A stretch of 7,514 bases of DNA from Phycisphaerales bacterium. Lineage in GTDB: Bacteria; Planctomycetota; Phycisphaerae; Phycisphaerales; SM1A02. Under the pieces are notes generated by a model. It made no database searches. It was not told where the DNA came from and was given only the letters and a program-made list of their open reading frames with translations. The stretch is from assembly GCA_007127615.1 (NCBI GenBank), contig SKZB01000071.1, positions 1 to 7,514 on the forward strand. The letters are read 5' to 3'. Every line of letters begins with the position of its first letter. The stretch's first letter is position 1. The translations under genes and the position numbers were made by a program. This document shows, in pieces, positions 1 to 7,156 of the stretch.

Positions 1-897
1 CAGCGTGTGCACGAGCGGCGCGGTGAAATCCGCTTCAAGTGGTACACGGCGACCGGCAATGTTCACAAACGGCGTCTGAACCGGATCGTAAAACGTCAGC
101 GAGAAACTCTGCGGCGGCCACACCCCCCCGCTCTCGTGCGCCACATCGCGAACAATGGCGGAGATCGCGACCGCCTGGTGGTTGGGGGGAAGGTAATGCT
201 CTTCCGCCGTCGTGTCGACCGTATGCGCCTCACTTCGGTCGGCCAGGAGCGCAGCACCGATACCGTGCTGCCATTGACGATGTCGCACGCCCCGCACACG
301 GTAGTTCATGGCCGGGAGAAAGTGTGAGAACGCCTCCGCCGTCCACGGTGATGCGCGCCAGGAGACACCCATCTCGATCTCATGACCCATCGCGTCGATT
401 GTTCGCTTCTCCTCTTCACTTCCGGGCCGGTGCTCAAGAATCTCGATGAGCGAAGCGACGCTCGCATTATGAAGGCCACGCGCGATCGCCCATTCCGATC
501 CGTACGGCGAGATGTTGTACTCTGGATCAAAAAGCGTTAGCCATGAGGCGAGCGATGCGACCGTCAGGTGGGCGCGTCGTGTTTCTGCGTCCGTGACCTG
601 GTTGCGACCGATCACGAAGGCCACCTCGGCCAGTGCGAGGAGCTTCGTGGCATCCGGATCTTCGGTCAATGAACCGGAAAGCGTACTGGCGGCCTCCAAC
701 GTTGCGCGCGAAGGCAACCCCATCGTGATCAGCGTACGTTCGGTCTGATCACTGAGCTGGTGCGAAGTCAGCGCACTTCGATGGGTCGTCACGAAATGCT
801 CTCGCACCGGCGCCGGCTGCAGACCGAGCGGCGCACGACATGCACCCAGGCAGACGAGAACAATCAACAGGACGATTGAGCGTATCGATCGTATCAT
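1..897 (-). CDS. Lipoprotein, N-terminal part, probable alpha/beta-hydrolase family (partial, runs off left edge)
   Basis: The minus-strand frame from the ATG at 897 stays open for 299 codons to base 1 with no stop, so the 3' end lies outside the window. Residues 1-20 form a clear lipoprotein signal: basic start (MIRSIRS), hydrophobic core (IVLLIVLVCL) and lipobox LGAC with the lipidated Cys at residue 20. Residues 30-200 look helical, with an ALAEVAFVIGR stretch near 88-98. Residues 262-295 contain FYDPVQTP and the VPLEADFTAPL stretch. From memory, this order (helical leader, then a 'DP..TP...GR..PL.ADFTAPL' strand region) precedes the catalytic alpha/beta-hydrolase domain in large planctomycete and myxobacterial lipoproteins. 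That catalytic domain would lie beyond the edge, so the enzymatic call is inference. The product would be membrane-anchored, facing the periplasm. An in-frame ATG at 903 also exists, but GGAAG sits 8 nt from the 897 start and only 2 nt from the 903 one. The gene diverges from the efflux operon. Confidence 0.72.
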   Translation of the reverse strand, partial: MIRSIRSIVLLIVLVCLGACRAPLGLQPAPVREHFVTTHRSALTSHQLSDQTERTLITMGLPSRATLEAASTLSGSLTEDPDATKLLALAEVAFVIGRNQVTDAETRRAHLTVASLASWLTLFDPEYNISPYGSEWAIARGLHNASVASLIEILEHRPGSEEEKRTIDAMGHEIEMGVSWRASPWTAEAFSHFLPAMNYRVRGVRHRQWQHGIGAALLADRSEAHTVDTTAEEHYLPPNHQAVAISAIVRDVAHESGGVWPPQSFSLTFYDPVQTPFVNIAGRRVPLEADFTAPLVHTL

Positions 898-1032
898 GGA
901 CATGACTTCCGGAAATGGAATTGCATGATATCGTCCGTGTTGGCATGAAGGATCGAAGATTGCCCTGGGTCCCGGAATCGAATGTGGTTCGATGACGGGG
1001 CGATGATGGTCGAGACCAGCAGGAGGCCTCTC
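898..1032. other. Divergent intergenic region between lipoprotein gene and efflux operon
   Basis: This 135-bp gap must carry the promoters for both directions if each gene has its own. On the minus strand there is a TATCAT (930-925), five of six matches to a -10 box, about 28 bases from the 897 start, but no good -35 at 16-18 bp spacing. On the plus strand there is TTGGCA (940-945), five of six to a -35 box, but no acceptable -10 downstream at normal spacing. No convincing operator palindrome was seen. Promoters are therefore not assigned. Confidence 0.4.
1021..1026 (+). promoter_or_regulatory. Strong ribosome binding site that fixes the adaptor start at 1033
   Basis: A full AGGAGG lies 6 nt upstream of the ATG at 1033. 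The frame is open further upstream to an ATG at 982, but translation from there would place 17 polar residues ahead of the signal peptide and has no comparable ribosome binding site. The 1033 start gives a normal lipoprotein leader. Confidence 0.85.
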
Positions 1033-2160
1033 ATGAAGCTTGGTCGCGGTGGGATTCAGTGGTTGCTGATCGGCGGGATTTTGATGGTCAGCGCCGGATG
1101 CGATCGACAGACTGACGATCCACCGGTCCGAGCCGTTCGCGCTATGCAGGTTGGAGATGTTGAACGGCTGTCGCGGGCAGTCTTTCCGGGCCGGGCCCTG
1201 CCCAACGAAGAGGTCAATCTCTCCTTTCGCGTTGGGGGTGAGTTGGTCGCTCGTCCGGTTTCGTTCGGAGATTCAGTGACGCGCGGTCAATTGCTCGCGA
1301 GGATTGATCCGCGGGATTTCGAGATCCAGGTTCGTACCTATCGGGGTGAACTGGACGCGACAAGGGCGAATCACGAACAGCAGAAGATCGAACTCGAAGG
1401 ACTGCGGGAACTCCGCGCGCAAGGCGCCGCGACGCAACTGGAAGTCGATCGTGTTCGCACTCGCGCCGATGAACTCGCCGGCCGGGTTCAGATGGTCGAA
1501 GCAGCGCTGGACGATGCAAAGAACCGCCTGGCGGATACGGAACTCAAGGCGCCGTTCGATGGCGTCGTCGCGGCGACCTATGTGGAGGCGTTTCAGACCA
1601 TTCAGCCGCGCGAGCCGGTGATGCGGATTCTGGATACCTCGCGAATCAAGGTGCAGGTGGATATTCCGGAACAACTGATGTATGCCGTACCGTACGTGAC
1701 GGGGACTCACTGCACCTTCGATGCGTATCCGGACGTCGTCATTCCTGCGGAAGTACGTGAGATCGGAACGGAAGCGTCGGCCGTGACGCGCACCTATCCG
1801 GTCACCCTCATCATGGATCCGCCGGATCACGTGCAGATTCTTCCGGGCATGGCGGCGACGGTGCGGGTCAGGGCCGTGCTGCCGGCCGATGAGGCGCAAC
1901 GCGGCATCGAGGTGCCATTGGGCGCGGTCGGGCAGGATAGTGAATCAGCGTGGGTGTGGCGCATCGACCCGGAACACAACACGGTCCACCGCCGGGAGGT
2001 CGAAATCCGGGCTTTGACCTCGCGCGGCGTTCGGGTACACGGCATCACGCAGGGCGAATGGATTGCGACCGCCGGCGTTCACACACTGCGCGAGGGTCAG
2101 ACCGTCCGTCTTGATGAGGACCCCGCCCTGCCCATCGACGAAGCCGGGAGCGAACGATGA
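1033..2160 (+). CDS. RND efflux periplasmic adaptor (membrane-fusion protein, HlyD/MexA type), lipoprotein
   Basis: The 375-residue product links the inner-membrane RND pump to an outer-membrane channel in a tripartite exporter. The leader (residues 1-22, hydrophobic core WLLIGGILMV) ends in VSAGC, making Cys23 the probable lipidated residue and anchoring it to the inner membrane. Domains follow the MexA/AcrA order: first lipoyl half about 64-96 (RVGGELVARPVSFGDSV, then LLARIDPRDF), alpha-helical coiled-coil hairpin about 98-168, second lipoyl half about 169-201 (LKAPFDGVVA), beta-barrel about 204-285 (with LPGMAATVRV), and membrane-proximal domain about 290-362 (EVPLGAV). The length is normal for the family. 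Its stop overlaps the start of the permease gene (ATGA, 2157-2160), so the two are one operon and probably translationally coupled. The substrate cannot be deduced from the adaptor. Confidence 0.93.
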   Translation: MKLGRGGIQWLLIGGILMVSAGCDRQTDDPPVRAVRAMQVGDVERLSRAVFPGRALPNEEVNLSFRVGGELVARPVSFGDSVTRGQLLARIDPRDFEIQVRTYRGELDATRANHEQQKIELEGLRELRAQGAATQLEVDRVRTRADELAGRVQMVEAALDDAKNRLADTELKAPFDGVVAATYVEAFQTIQPREPVMRILDTSRIKVQVDIPEQLMYAVPYVTGTHCTFDAYPDVVIPAEVREIGTEASAVTRTYPVTLIMDPPDHVQILPGMAATVRVRAVLPADEAQRGIEVPLGAVGQDSESAWVWRIDPEHNTVHRREVEIRALTSRGVRVHGITQGEWIATAGVHTLREGQTVRLDEDPALPIDEAGSER

Positions 2161-5100
2161 ATCTGGCGAGGTGGGCGGTTGATCGAGCGAAGGTGACGTG
2201 GACCGCCGCATTGCTGCTGTCCATGGCGGGCGTGATCGCGTACTTCCAGATGGGCAAGCTGGAAGACCCCGAATTCACGATCAAAGCAGCACGCGTCATC
2301 ACCCTCTACCCCGGCGCAACGGCCGAAGAGGTGGAACTGGAGGTGACCGACCGTCTGGAACGCGCGCTGCAGGAGATGGAACAGGTCGATCGTCTGACGT
2401 CTGTTTCCTCACCGGGCATGTCGAATATTGAGGTGCGCATCCAGTCGCAATACTGGTCCGATCGTCTGCCTCAGGTCTGGGATGAGCTTCGCCGCAAGGT
2501 CAACGATGCCCGGAACGATCTGCCGCCCGGCGCCCAGCGGACGCAGGTACACGACGACCATGGAGATGTGTTCGGCTTTCTGCTGGCAGTGACGAGTGAC
2601 GGCTTCGATGACGCCGAGCTCAAGCAGTATGTCGATGACGTCAAGATGGCCCTGGCGCTGGTGGACGGCGTCGCGCGCGTTGAAAAGTGGGGTGATCAAA
2701 CGCGTACCGTTGAGCTGACCGTCTCCTCATCGCGCCTGGCGGAGCTTGGGCTGAGCGTGACCGACGTCCAGCGAACGCTTGATATCCAGAACCAGGTTCT
2801 GCACACGGGCGGGCTTGAAGTCGGGGGGCAACGCCTGCGGGTCGAGCTGACCGGCGAGTTCACCTCACTGGATGACCTTGGTGATCTGATCCTCATCGGC
2901 CGCGATTCGCAGCGAACGCGCCACGGCCGCCGCGATACACTTCGTGTACGCGATGTCGCGGAGATCAGCTACGGATATCGGCACCCGCCGCGGTGGATCA
3001 TGCGGCACGACGGCAAGCCGGCCATCGGTCTGGCGATTTCGAATCAGCCCGGCGTCAACGTGGTCGATCTCGGTCGCGATCTGGATGCCACGCTCCGGCG
3101 TATCAACGCCACATTGCCGATCGGTATCGAGATCGAGCGCGTCGCGTGGCAAGCCGATCTGGTCGCTGGGGCGACGCGCCACTTCATGCTCAGTCTCATC
3201 GTTGCGGTCGGCATTGTTCTCATCGTGCTCGGACTGGCGATGGGAATTCGCCTCGCGTTCATCGTCGGCGCGGGCGGTCTCGTCACCGTCATCCTCGCAA
3301 CCTTTGCGATCATGCACGCCACCGGCATCGATCTGCACCGCGTCTCGCTCGGCGCCCTCGTCATTGCATTGGGAATGATGGTCGATAACGCGATCGTCGT
3401 ATCCGAGGGCGCGATCGTTCGGATGCGCCAGGGTCAGCGAAAACGCGAAGCGGTGATTGACGCAGCGCAGCGGCCGGCATGGATGCTGCTCGGCGCGACG
3501 GTCCTCGCGATCGCGGCGTTCCTGCCGATTTACTTCAACGTCGATGATGTGGGTGAATTCCTGCAGTCATTGTTTCAAGTCGTTGCGATCGCGCTGCTGG
3601 TGAGTTGGCTGCTCTCGATGACGCTCGTGCCCGTGATGTGCATGGCGCTGCTGAAGGAGCCCCGGAATGATTCGTCACCGGACCTGTATACCGGCCGGTC
3701 GTTCGGTGCATTCCGGACGGTCATGCGGTGGGCGATCAAACGACGTGTGGCGGTGAGCCTTACTGCACTGATCCTCGTGGTCGGCGCGGGGGTTGGGTTT
3801 CAGCTCGTGCCCCGCACGTTCTTTCCTGATGCGACGCGTCATCAGTTCATGATCGATTACTGGTCTCCGCAGGGAACGCGCATCGAAACCGTTTCTGAGT
3901 CGCTGCGTGAGATCGAAGCGGCGCTGCCGACGGAATCGGAAGTGAGATCAGTTACGAGCTTCATCGGCCAGGGGCCGCCACGATTCTACCTCCCGGTCGC
4001 GCCGGAACTGCCGTACGCGTCGTATGCGCACTTGATCGTCAATACCACTTCCGTGACCGCGGTTGAGCAGCTGGCCGACGATCTGCAGCGGCGATTCGAT
4101 CAGCGGAGCACGGATGAGACGATCCGAGTGCGACGATTCGTGGTCGGCAAGGGCGCGACCTGGCCCTTTGAAGTGCGGATTGTCGGCCCGTCCGAAGCGG
4201 ATCTCATCACGATGCGGCAACTGGGTGAGCAGGCCCGCGAGATCGTCTCGGCCTCGCCTCGCGCGCGGGATGTTCGCACCAACTGGCGGGAGTTGACGCC
4301 ATACGCGGTGCTGCCCTTCAGCCAGCAACGGGCGAACTGGGCGGATGTCACGCGCGCCGACGTTGCCCGCGCGATGCTCCGCGCCACCGACGGTACACCC
4401 GTCGGCATCTACCGCGAAGATGAAGAACTCCTCCCCATCGTCCTTCGGCACAAGCCGGTGGAGCGGGACGATCTGGTCAATCGGCTCACTTCGGTTCCGG
4501 TTCGCTCGCTCATCATGCCGTTTGCCGTACCGCTGGGCGCGGTCGCCGATGACCTGCAATTGGCGGCGGAGAATTCGCTGATCTGGCGGCGGAACCGCCA
4601 TCGAACGATCACGGTGCAGGCCGGGCCCAACGACGCAACCGCCGATGATCTCTGGCGCGAGGTTTCGCCGCAACTTGAAGCGATGGACCTGCCTTCCGGA
4701 TATCAGCTTGAATTCGGCGGTGAGTACGAAGACGCCCGCGATGCCCGGCACGGCCTGATCCCGGGCCTGCCGCCCGCAGCGCTCATCATCGTGCTCGTAT
4801 TGATCGCACTGTTCAACGGCTTTCGGCCTGCCCTCATCACACTCGCAATTCTCCCCGTGGCGTTGATTGGTATCGCCGCGGCGCTACTCACGACCGGCAC
4901 GCATTTCACTTTCCTGGCGCTGCTCGGGGTCATCAGTCTCGCCGGCATGATGATCAAGAACTCGATCGTCCTGATCGACCAGATCGATCTTGAGAAAGCT
5001 GAAAGCAGCGGCTTGCACGATGCGCTGGTGAACGCCTCGACCAAGCGATTGCGACCGATCGTGCTGGCGGCGGGCACGACCGTGCTCGGCGTGACGCCCC

Positions 5101-5222
5101 TCCTGGCCGATGTCTTCTGGCGATCGATGGCCATCACGATCATGAGCGGCCTGACCATCGGCGCGATCGCAACGCTCGTGCTGCTGCCGGTGCTCTACGC
5201 CCTGCTTGATCGTTCCCGCTAA
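2157..5222 (+). CDS. RND-family efflux permease (AcrB/TriC-like, HAE-1 type)
   Basis: The 1021-residue inner-membrane pump would use the proton gradient to export hydrophobic or amphipathic compounds through the adaptor encoded just upstream. The layout is the standard two-fold repeat: TM1 about 14-31, a large periplasmic loop, TM2-6 about 342-498, TM7 about 531-550, a second large loop, then TM8-12 about 873-1018. The TM4 proton-relay motif reads GMMVDNAIVV, with Asp410 and Asn411 where AcrB has two Asp. TM10 carries MMIKNSIVLID with Lys934, matching AcrB Lys940. The RLRP motif (Arg964) matches the AcrB Arg971 region. The VDN form is, from memory, shared with TriC-like RND pumps, so it is a subfamily mark and not a defect. 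The gene starts inside the adaptor stop codon. Substrate is unknown. No outer-membrane factor follows, so the channel is presumably encoded elsewhere. The reading frame is intact. Confidence 0.95.
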   Translation: MNLARWAVDRAKVTWTAALLLSMAGVIAYFQMGKLEDPEFTIKAARVITLYPGATAEEVELEVTDRLERALQEMEQVDRLTSVSSPGMSNIEVRIQSQYWSDRLPQVWDELRRKVNDARNDLPPGAQRTQVHDDHGDVFGFLLAVTSDGFDDAELKQYVDDVKMALALVDGVARVEKWGDQTRTVELTVSSSRLAELGLSVTDVQRTLDIQNQVLHTGGLEVGGQRLRVELTGEFTSLDDLGDLILIGRDSQRTRHGRRDTLRVRDVAEISYGYRHPPRWIMRHDGKPAIGLAISNQPGVNVVDLGRDLDATLRRINATLPIGIEIERVAWQADLVAGATRHFMLSLIVAVGIVLIVLGLAMGIRLAFIVGAGGLVTVILATFAIMHATGIDLHRVSLGALVIALGMMVDNAIVVSEGAIVRMRQGQRKREAVIDAAQRPAWMLLGATVLAIAAFLPIYFNVDDVGEFLQSLFQVVAIALLVSWLLSMTLVPVMCMALLKEPRNDSSPDLYTGRSFGAFRTVMRWAIKRRVAVSLTALILVVGAGVGFQLVPRTFFPDATRHQFMIDYWSPQGTRIETVSESLREIEAALPTESEVRSVTSFIGQGPPRFYLPVAPELPYASYAHLIVNTTSVTAVEQLADDLQRRFDQRSTDETIRVRRFVVGKGATWPFEVRIVGPSEADLITMRQLGEQAREIVSASPRARDVRTNWRELTPYAVLPFSQQRANWADVTRADVARAMLRATDGTPVGIYREDEELLPIVLRHKPVERDDLVNRLTSVPVRSLIMPFAVPLGAVADDLQLAAENSLIWRRNRHRTITVQAGPNDATADDLWREVSPQLEAMDLPSGYQLEFGGEYEDARDARHGLIPGLPPAALIIVLVLIALFNGFRPALITLAILPVALIGIAAALLTTGTHFTFLALLGVISLAGMMIKNSIVLIDQIDLEKAESSGLHDALVNASTKRLRPIVLAAGTTVLGVTPLLADVFWRSMAITIMSGLTIGAIATLVLLPVLYALLDRSR

Positions 5223-5505
5223 GCTCGAGATCATTGAAGCAGAGAGATCGGCGAGCAGTCGGACCCTGACCGGCGTGGAAGCGCGGGCGAGTCGTTCGGC
5301 AGTCAATCCGGCGCCAGATTCATGAGGACACCCCATCCCCCTGCTTCCCGCGGCCAGAGCGGTGATGAAGTACGGTGCCGGCGATCATCTGCACGGCCAC
5401 GGTCGCGCAACTGAATTATCAGACATTCTCCCAGACATTTTTTAAGTGCTGCGTGAATGTTGGCGATAGCACGCCAAATCCCACCACCTTAAAGGACCTC
5501 GTGAA
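5223..5505. other. Intergenic region between permease and exported repeat protein
   Basis: No gene is supported in this 283-bp gap. Just after the permease stop is an imperfect stem: GCTCG (5223-5227) plus GATC (5229-5232) pairing with GATC (5246-5249) plus CGAGC (5252-5256). It has no following T tract, so it is not a typical intrinsic terminator. A tandem CAGACATT pair (5420-5427 and 5432-5439, 12-bp period) is followed by a T6 run. TGGCG (5461-5465) and CGCCA (5472-5476) make a short hairpin with a 6-nt loop in the leader of the next gene. AAAGGA at 5491-5496 is the ribosome binding site for the ATG at 5506. Confidence 0.5.
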
Positions 5506-6166
5506 ATGAAAAATGGAATCCATCTCGGGGCATGGACCGCCGCGTGCGTCCTGCTCATCTGTTCAGCAACAAAGGCCAATGACGTCTATTGGACCGGCGA
5601 TGATTTCGGCGTCTTCAGTACCGGAAGTCGCTGGAACACAGGTGCCGCGCCGGGCGAGCTCGACACCGCGATTTTTGAACTTCAACAAGGCGATTTCGAA
5701 CAACCGGGCACCACTGCGCAAGTCATATTCACCAACAGCGTGACCAACCATTCGCTTAAAATAAAATCCGGTTGGGTTCTATTCGATTTCTTCAATTCAC
5801 CCCAACTGACCTACACGTTGACTGATTCATTCGAGATCAGCGGCGATGCGAACTTCACTGTAGTGAACGGCATCTTCGTGACGTCCGGATCGTCAATCGG
5901 ATCAGGCACGCACACGGGAACGGCTGAGGTGCACTTGAATAGCAACGCAACGTGGAATGAGCAGGGCTTGCTCATTGTCGGCGACCATGGGCATGGCAAG
6001 GTGTCCATCACCGAAGGCACGCTCAACAGTCAATCGCTCGCGATCGTCGGCAGCAACGCTGGTGTTCAGGGGAGCGTATATGTAAGCGGTTCGAACGCCA
6101 CATGGAACCACGAGAGCGATTTGATGATCGGGGAGTTCGGCAACGGTTTTGTCGAAGTCGGCCGAA
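5506..6166 (+). pseudogene. Exported beta-repeat protein (T5SS/PEP-CTERM-associated repeat type), 5' fragment interrupted by an IS element
   Basis: About 220 host codons remain before the insertion sequence. The start at 5506 has AAAGGA 9 nt upstream. Residues 1-24 form a Sec signal peptide (hydrophobic core CVLLICSA, probable cleavage after TKA). The mature protein opens with VYWTGDDFG...RWNTGAAPGELDTAIF, like the 'W......W..G..P...DTA.F' opening of planctomycete and verrucomicrobial surface proteins. Two copies of a 50-residue repeat follow: NSNATWNEQGLLIVGDHGHG (from 145) and GSNATWNHESDLMIGEFGNG (from 195). Both have the TW....L.IG..G.G pattern of the T5SS/PEP-CTERM-associated repeat family. 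Such proteins are exported and usually end in a PEP-CTERM, dockerin or autotransporter region; that end is missing here. The frame stays open past 6166 to 7185, but those codons are antisense to the transposase and are not native. Role unknown, probably cell-surface or extracellular. Confidence 0.75.
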
Positions 6167-6193
6167 TGCGCCCCTCCCCGTCAACTGGGCGCG
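6167..6193 (+). repeat. IS terminal inverted repeat next to orfB (left end)
   Basis: These 27 bp begin with TG and match the reverse complement of 7488-7514 at 19 positions, with the inner block AACTGGGCGCG (6183-6193) perfect and the outer 16 bp only 8 of 16. The orfB stop codon (6183-6181) lies inside it. The outer boundary is therefore good but not certain. Confidence 0.65.
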
Positions 6194-7146
6194 CTTCTGG
6201 TCGAGTTAAGGTGAATCGTCTCCTGTTGGTCTGCTGCCTCGGAGTGAGCCCGGAGGGCGAGCGACGAGGCAGCAGAACGCTTCGCTTCACCCTCTCTATC
6301 CTTCCCTCGGACCGGCCACGGCGGCTTCACCAGACCGTACATCTCCGCCGGCGTCAGCCCACCGAACGCCTGGTGCGGACGCTCGTGGTTGTAGAACCCG
6401 AAGTAGCGGCCCAGCCCAGCAACCGCCTCGGCGACCGTCTGGTAGTCGTGCAGGTAGACCTCCTCGTACTTCACGCTCCGCCACAGACGCTCGACGAAGA
6501 TGTTGTCGTACATCCGGCCCCGCCCGTCCATGCTGATGTCAATCCCCGCTTCACGCAGCACGCCCGTGAACGCCCGGCTCGTGAACTGACTGCCCTGATC
6601 ACTGTTGAAGATGCCGGGCGTCCCCGCCGACAACGCTCGCTTCAGTGCGTCAACACAGAAGCTCGCATCCAGTGTGATCGACACCTCCCACGACAGAACA
6701 TAACGGCTGAACCAGTCCATCACCGCCACCAGGTACACCCATCCGCGATGCATCGGGATGTATGTGATGTCCGTACACCAGACCTGATCCGGCCGGTCGA
6801 TCGGCAGATCCCGGAGCAGATACGGATACACCGTATGCTCCGGGTTTTTCCGGCTCAAACGCGGCTTGGGATAGATCGCTTCCAACCCCATCAGTCGCAT
6901 CAACCGCCGCACGCGTTTGGCGTTCACCGTCACATCATTCTCCACCAACAGCCGATTCAGATGCAATCGCATCTGCTCCACGCCAAAGAACGGCGTGCGC
7001 AGGTGCTGCTCGTCAATCAGCCGCATCAGACGCTCGTTGAACGAATCGTCACCGCTGGACCGGTAGTACAACGTGCTCGGGCTCAGCCCGAGCAGTTGGC
7101 ACTGCCGGCGGACCGGAATCGACTTCTGCTTGGGATCAATCAGCAT
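6181..7146 (-). CDS. IS3-family transposase OrfB (DDE integrase-type catalytic domain)
   Basis: The 321-residue product is the catalytic part of the transposase. The N-terminus (about 1-90) has the helix-turn-helix type region with RRQCQLLGLSPSTLYY. The rve-like core carries WCTDITYI (Asp126), NSDQGSQFTS (Asp183) and NIFVERLWRS (Glu219). The spacing of 35 residues between the second Asp and Glu is the DD35E signature of the IS3 family. NHERPHQAFGGLTPAEMY (about 253-270) is the usual C-terminal motif. The last 45 or so residues are a charged Ala/Ser/Arg/Glu-rich tail that overlaps a hairpin and the left terminal repeat, and may not be needed for catalysis. The frame is open upstream of the ATG to 7203 and overlaps the end of orfA, so the active enzyme is probably an OrfA-OrfB fusion. 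All catalytic residues are intact, so the element may be active. Confidence 0.93.
   Translation of the reverse strand: MLIDPKQKSIPVRRQCQLLGLSPSTLYYRSSGDDSFNERLMRLIDEQHLRTPFFGVEQMRLHLNRLLVENDVTVNAKRVRRLMRLMGLEAIYPKPRLSRKNPEHTVYPYLLRDLPIDRPDQVWCTDITYIPMHRGWVYLVAVMDWFSRYVLSWEVSITLDASFCVDALKRALSAGTPGIFNSDQGSQFTSRAFTGVLREAGIDISMDGRGRMYDNIFVERLWRSVKYEEVYLHDYQTVAEAVAGLGRYFGFYNHERPHQAFGGLTPAEMYGLVKPPWPVRGKDREGEAKRSAASSLALRAHSEAADQQETIHLNSTRSAPS
6205..6216 (+). repeat. Subterminal IS box GTTAAGGTGAAT, left copy
   Basis: This 12-bp sequence is repeated in inverted orientation at 7474-7485. Here it is 11 bp inside the terminal repeat; at the other end the gap is only 2 bp. It may be a transposase binding site, which is inference from position. 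Confidence 0.6.
6231..6275. repeat. Perfect 11-bp inverted repeat (hairpin) inside the 3' end of orfB
   Basis: CTGCTGCCTCG (6231-6241) is the exact reverse complement of 6265-6275. Within the 23-nt loop, GCCC (6248-6251) and GGGC (6255-6258) form a second short stem with a GGA loop. No T tract follows on either strand, so it is not a standard intrinsic terminator. It lies in the low-complexity tail of the transposase gene. Confidence 0.7.
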
Positions 7147-7156
7147 CCGCTTCTGC

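Noticed and set aside
39..748. Plus-strand frames over the left end of the window
   Set aside because: They are Arg/Pro/Ser-rich, short, and antisense to the continuous lipoprotein frame; no ribosome binding sites or family motifs.
925..945. Sigma-70-like promoter elements in the divergent gap
   Set aside because: Single boxes exist on each strand (TATCAT minus, TTGGCA plus), but neither has a partner at acceptable spacing.
749..946. Short minus-strand frame starting at 946
   Set aside because: It overlaps the lipoprotein gene start in a different frame, has no recognisable domain, and the lipoprotein frame is far longer with a clear signal peptide.
982..1032. Upstream extension of the adaptor gene from the ATG at 982
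   Set aside because: It adds 17 polar residues before the signal peptide and lacks a good ribosome binding site, whereas AGGAGG is placed correctly for 1033.
1273..1899. 208-codon minus-strand frame inside the adaptor gene
   Set aside because: Arg/His-rich antisense shadow of a well-supported gene in GC-rich DNA.
3948..4751. 267-codon minus-strand frame inside the permease gene
   Set aside because: Antisense to the second periplasmic loop of the RND permease, with shadow-like composition and no motif.
5223..5256. Stem after the permease stop as an intrinsic terminator
   Set aside because: The stem is interrupted by bulges, has a 13-nt loop and is not followed by a T tract.
5420..5439. CRISPR-like or longer repeat array
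   Set aside because: Only two copies of an 8-bp sequence are present; no repeat-spacer structure occurs anywhere in the window.
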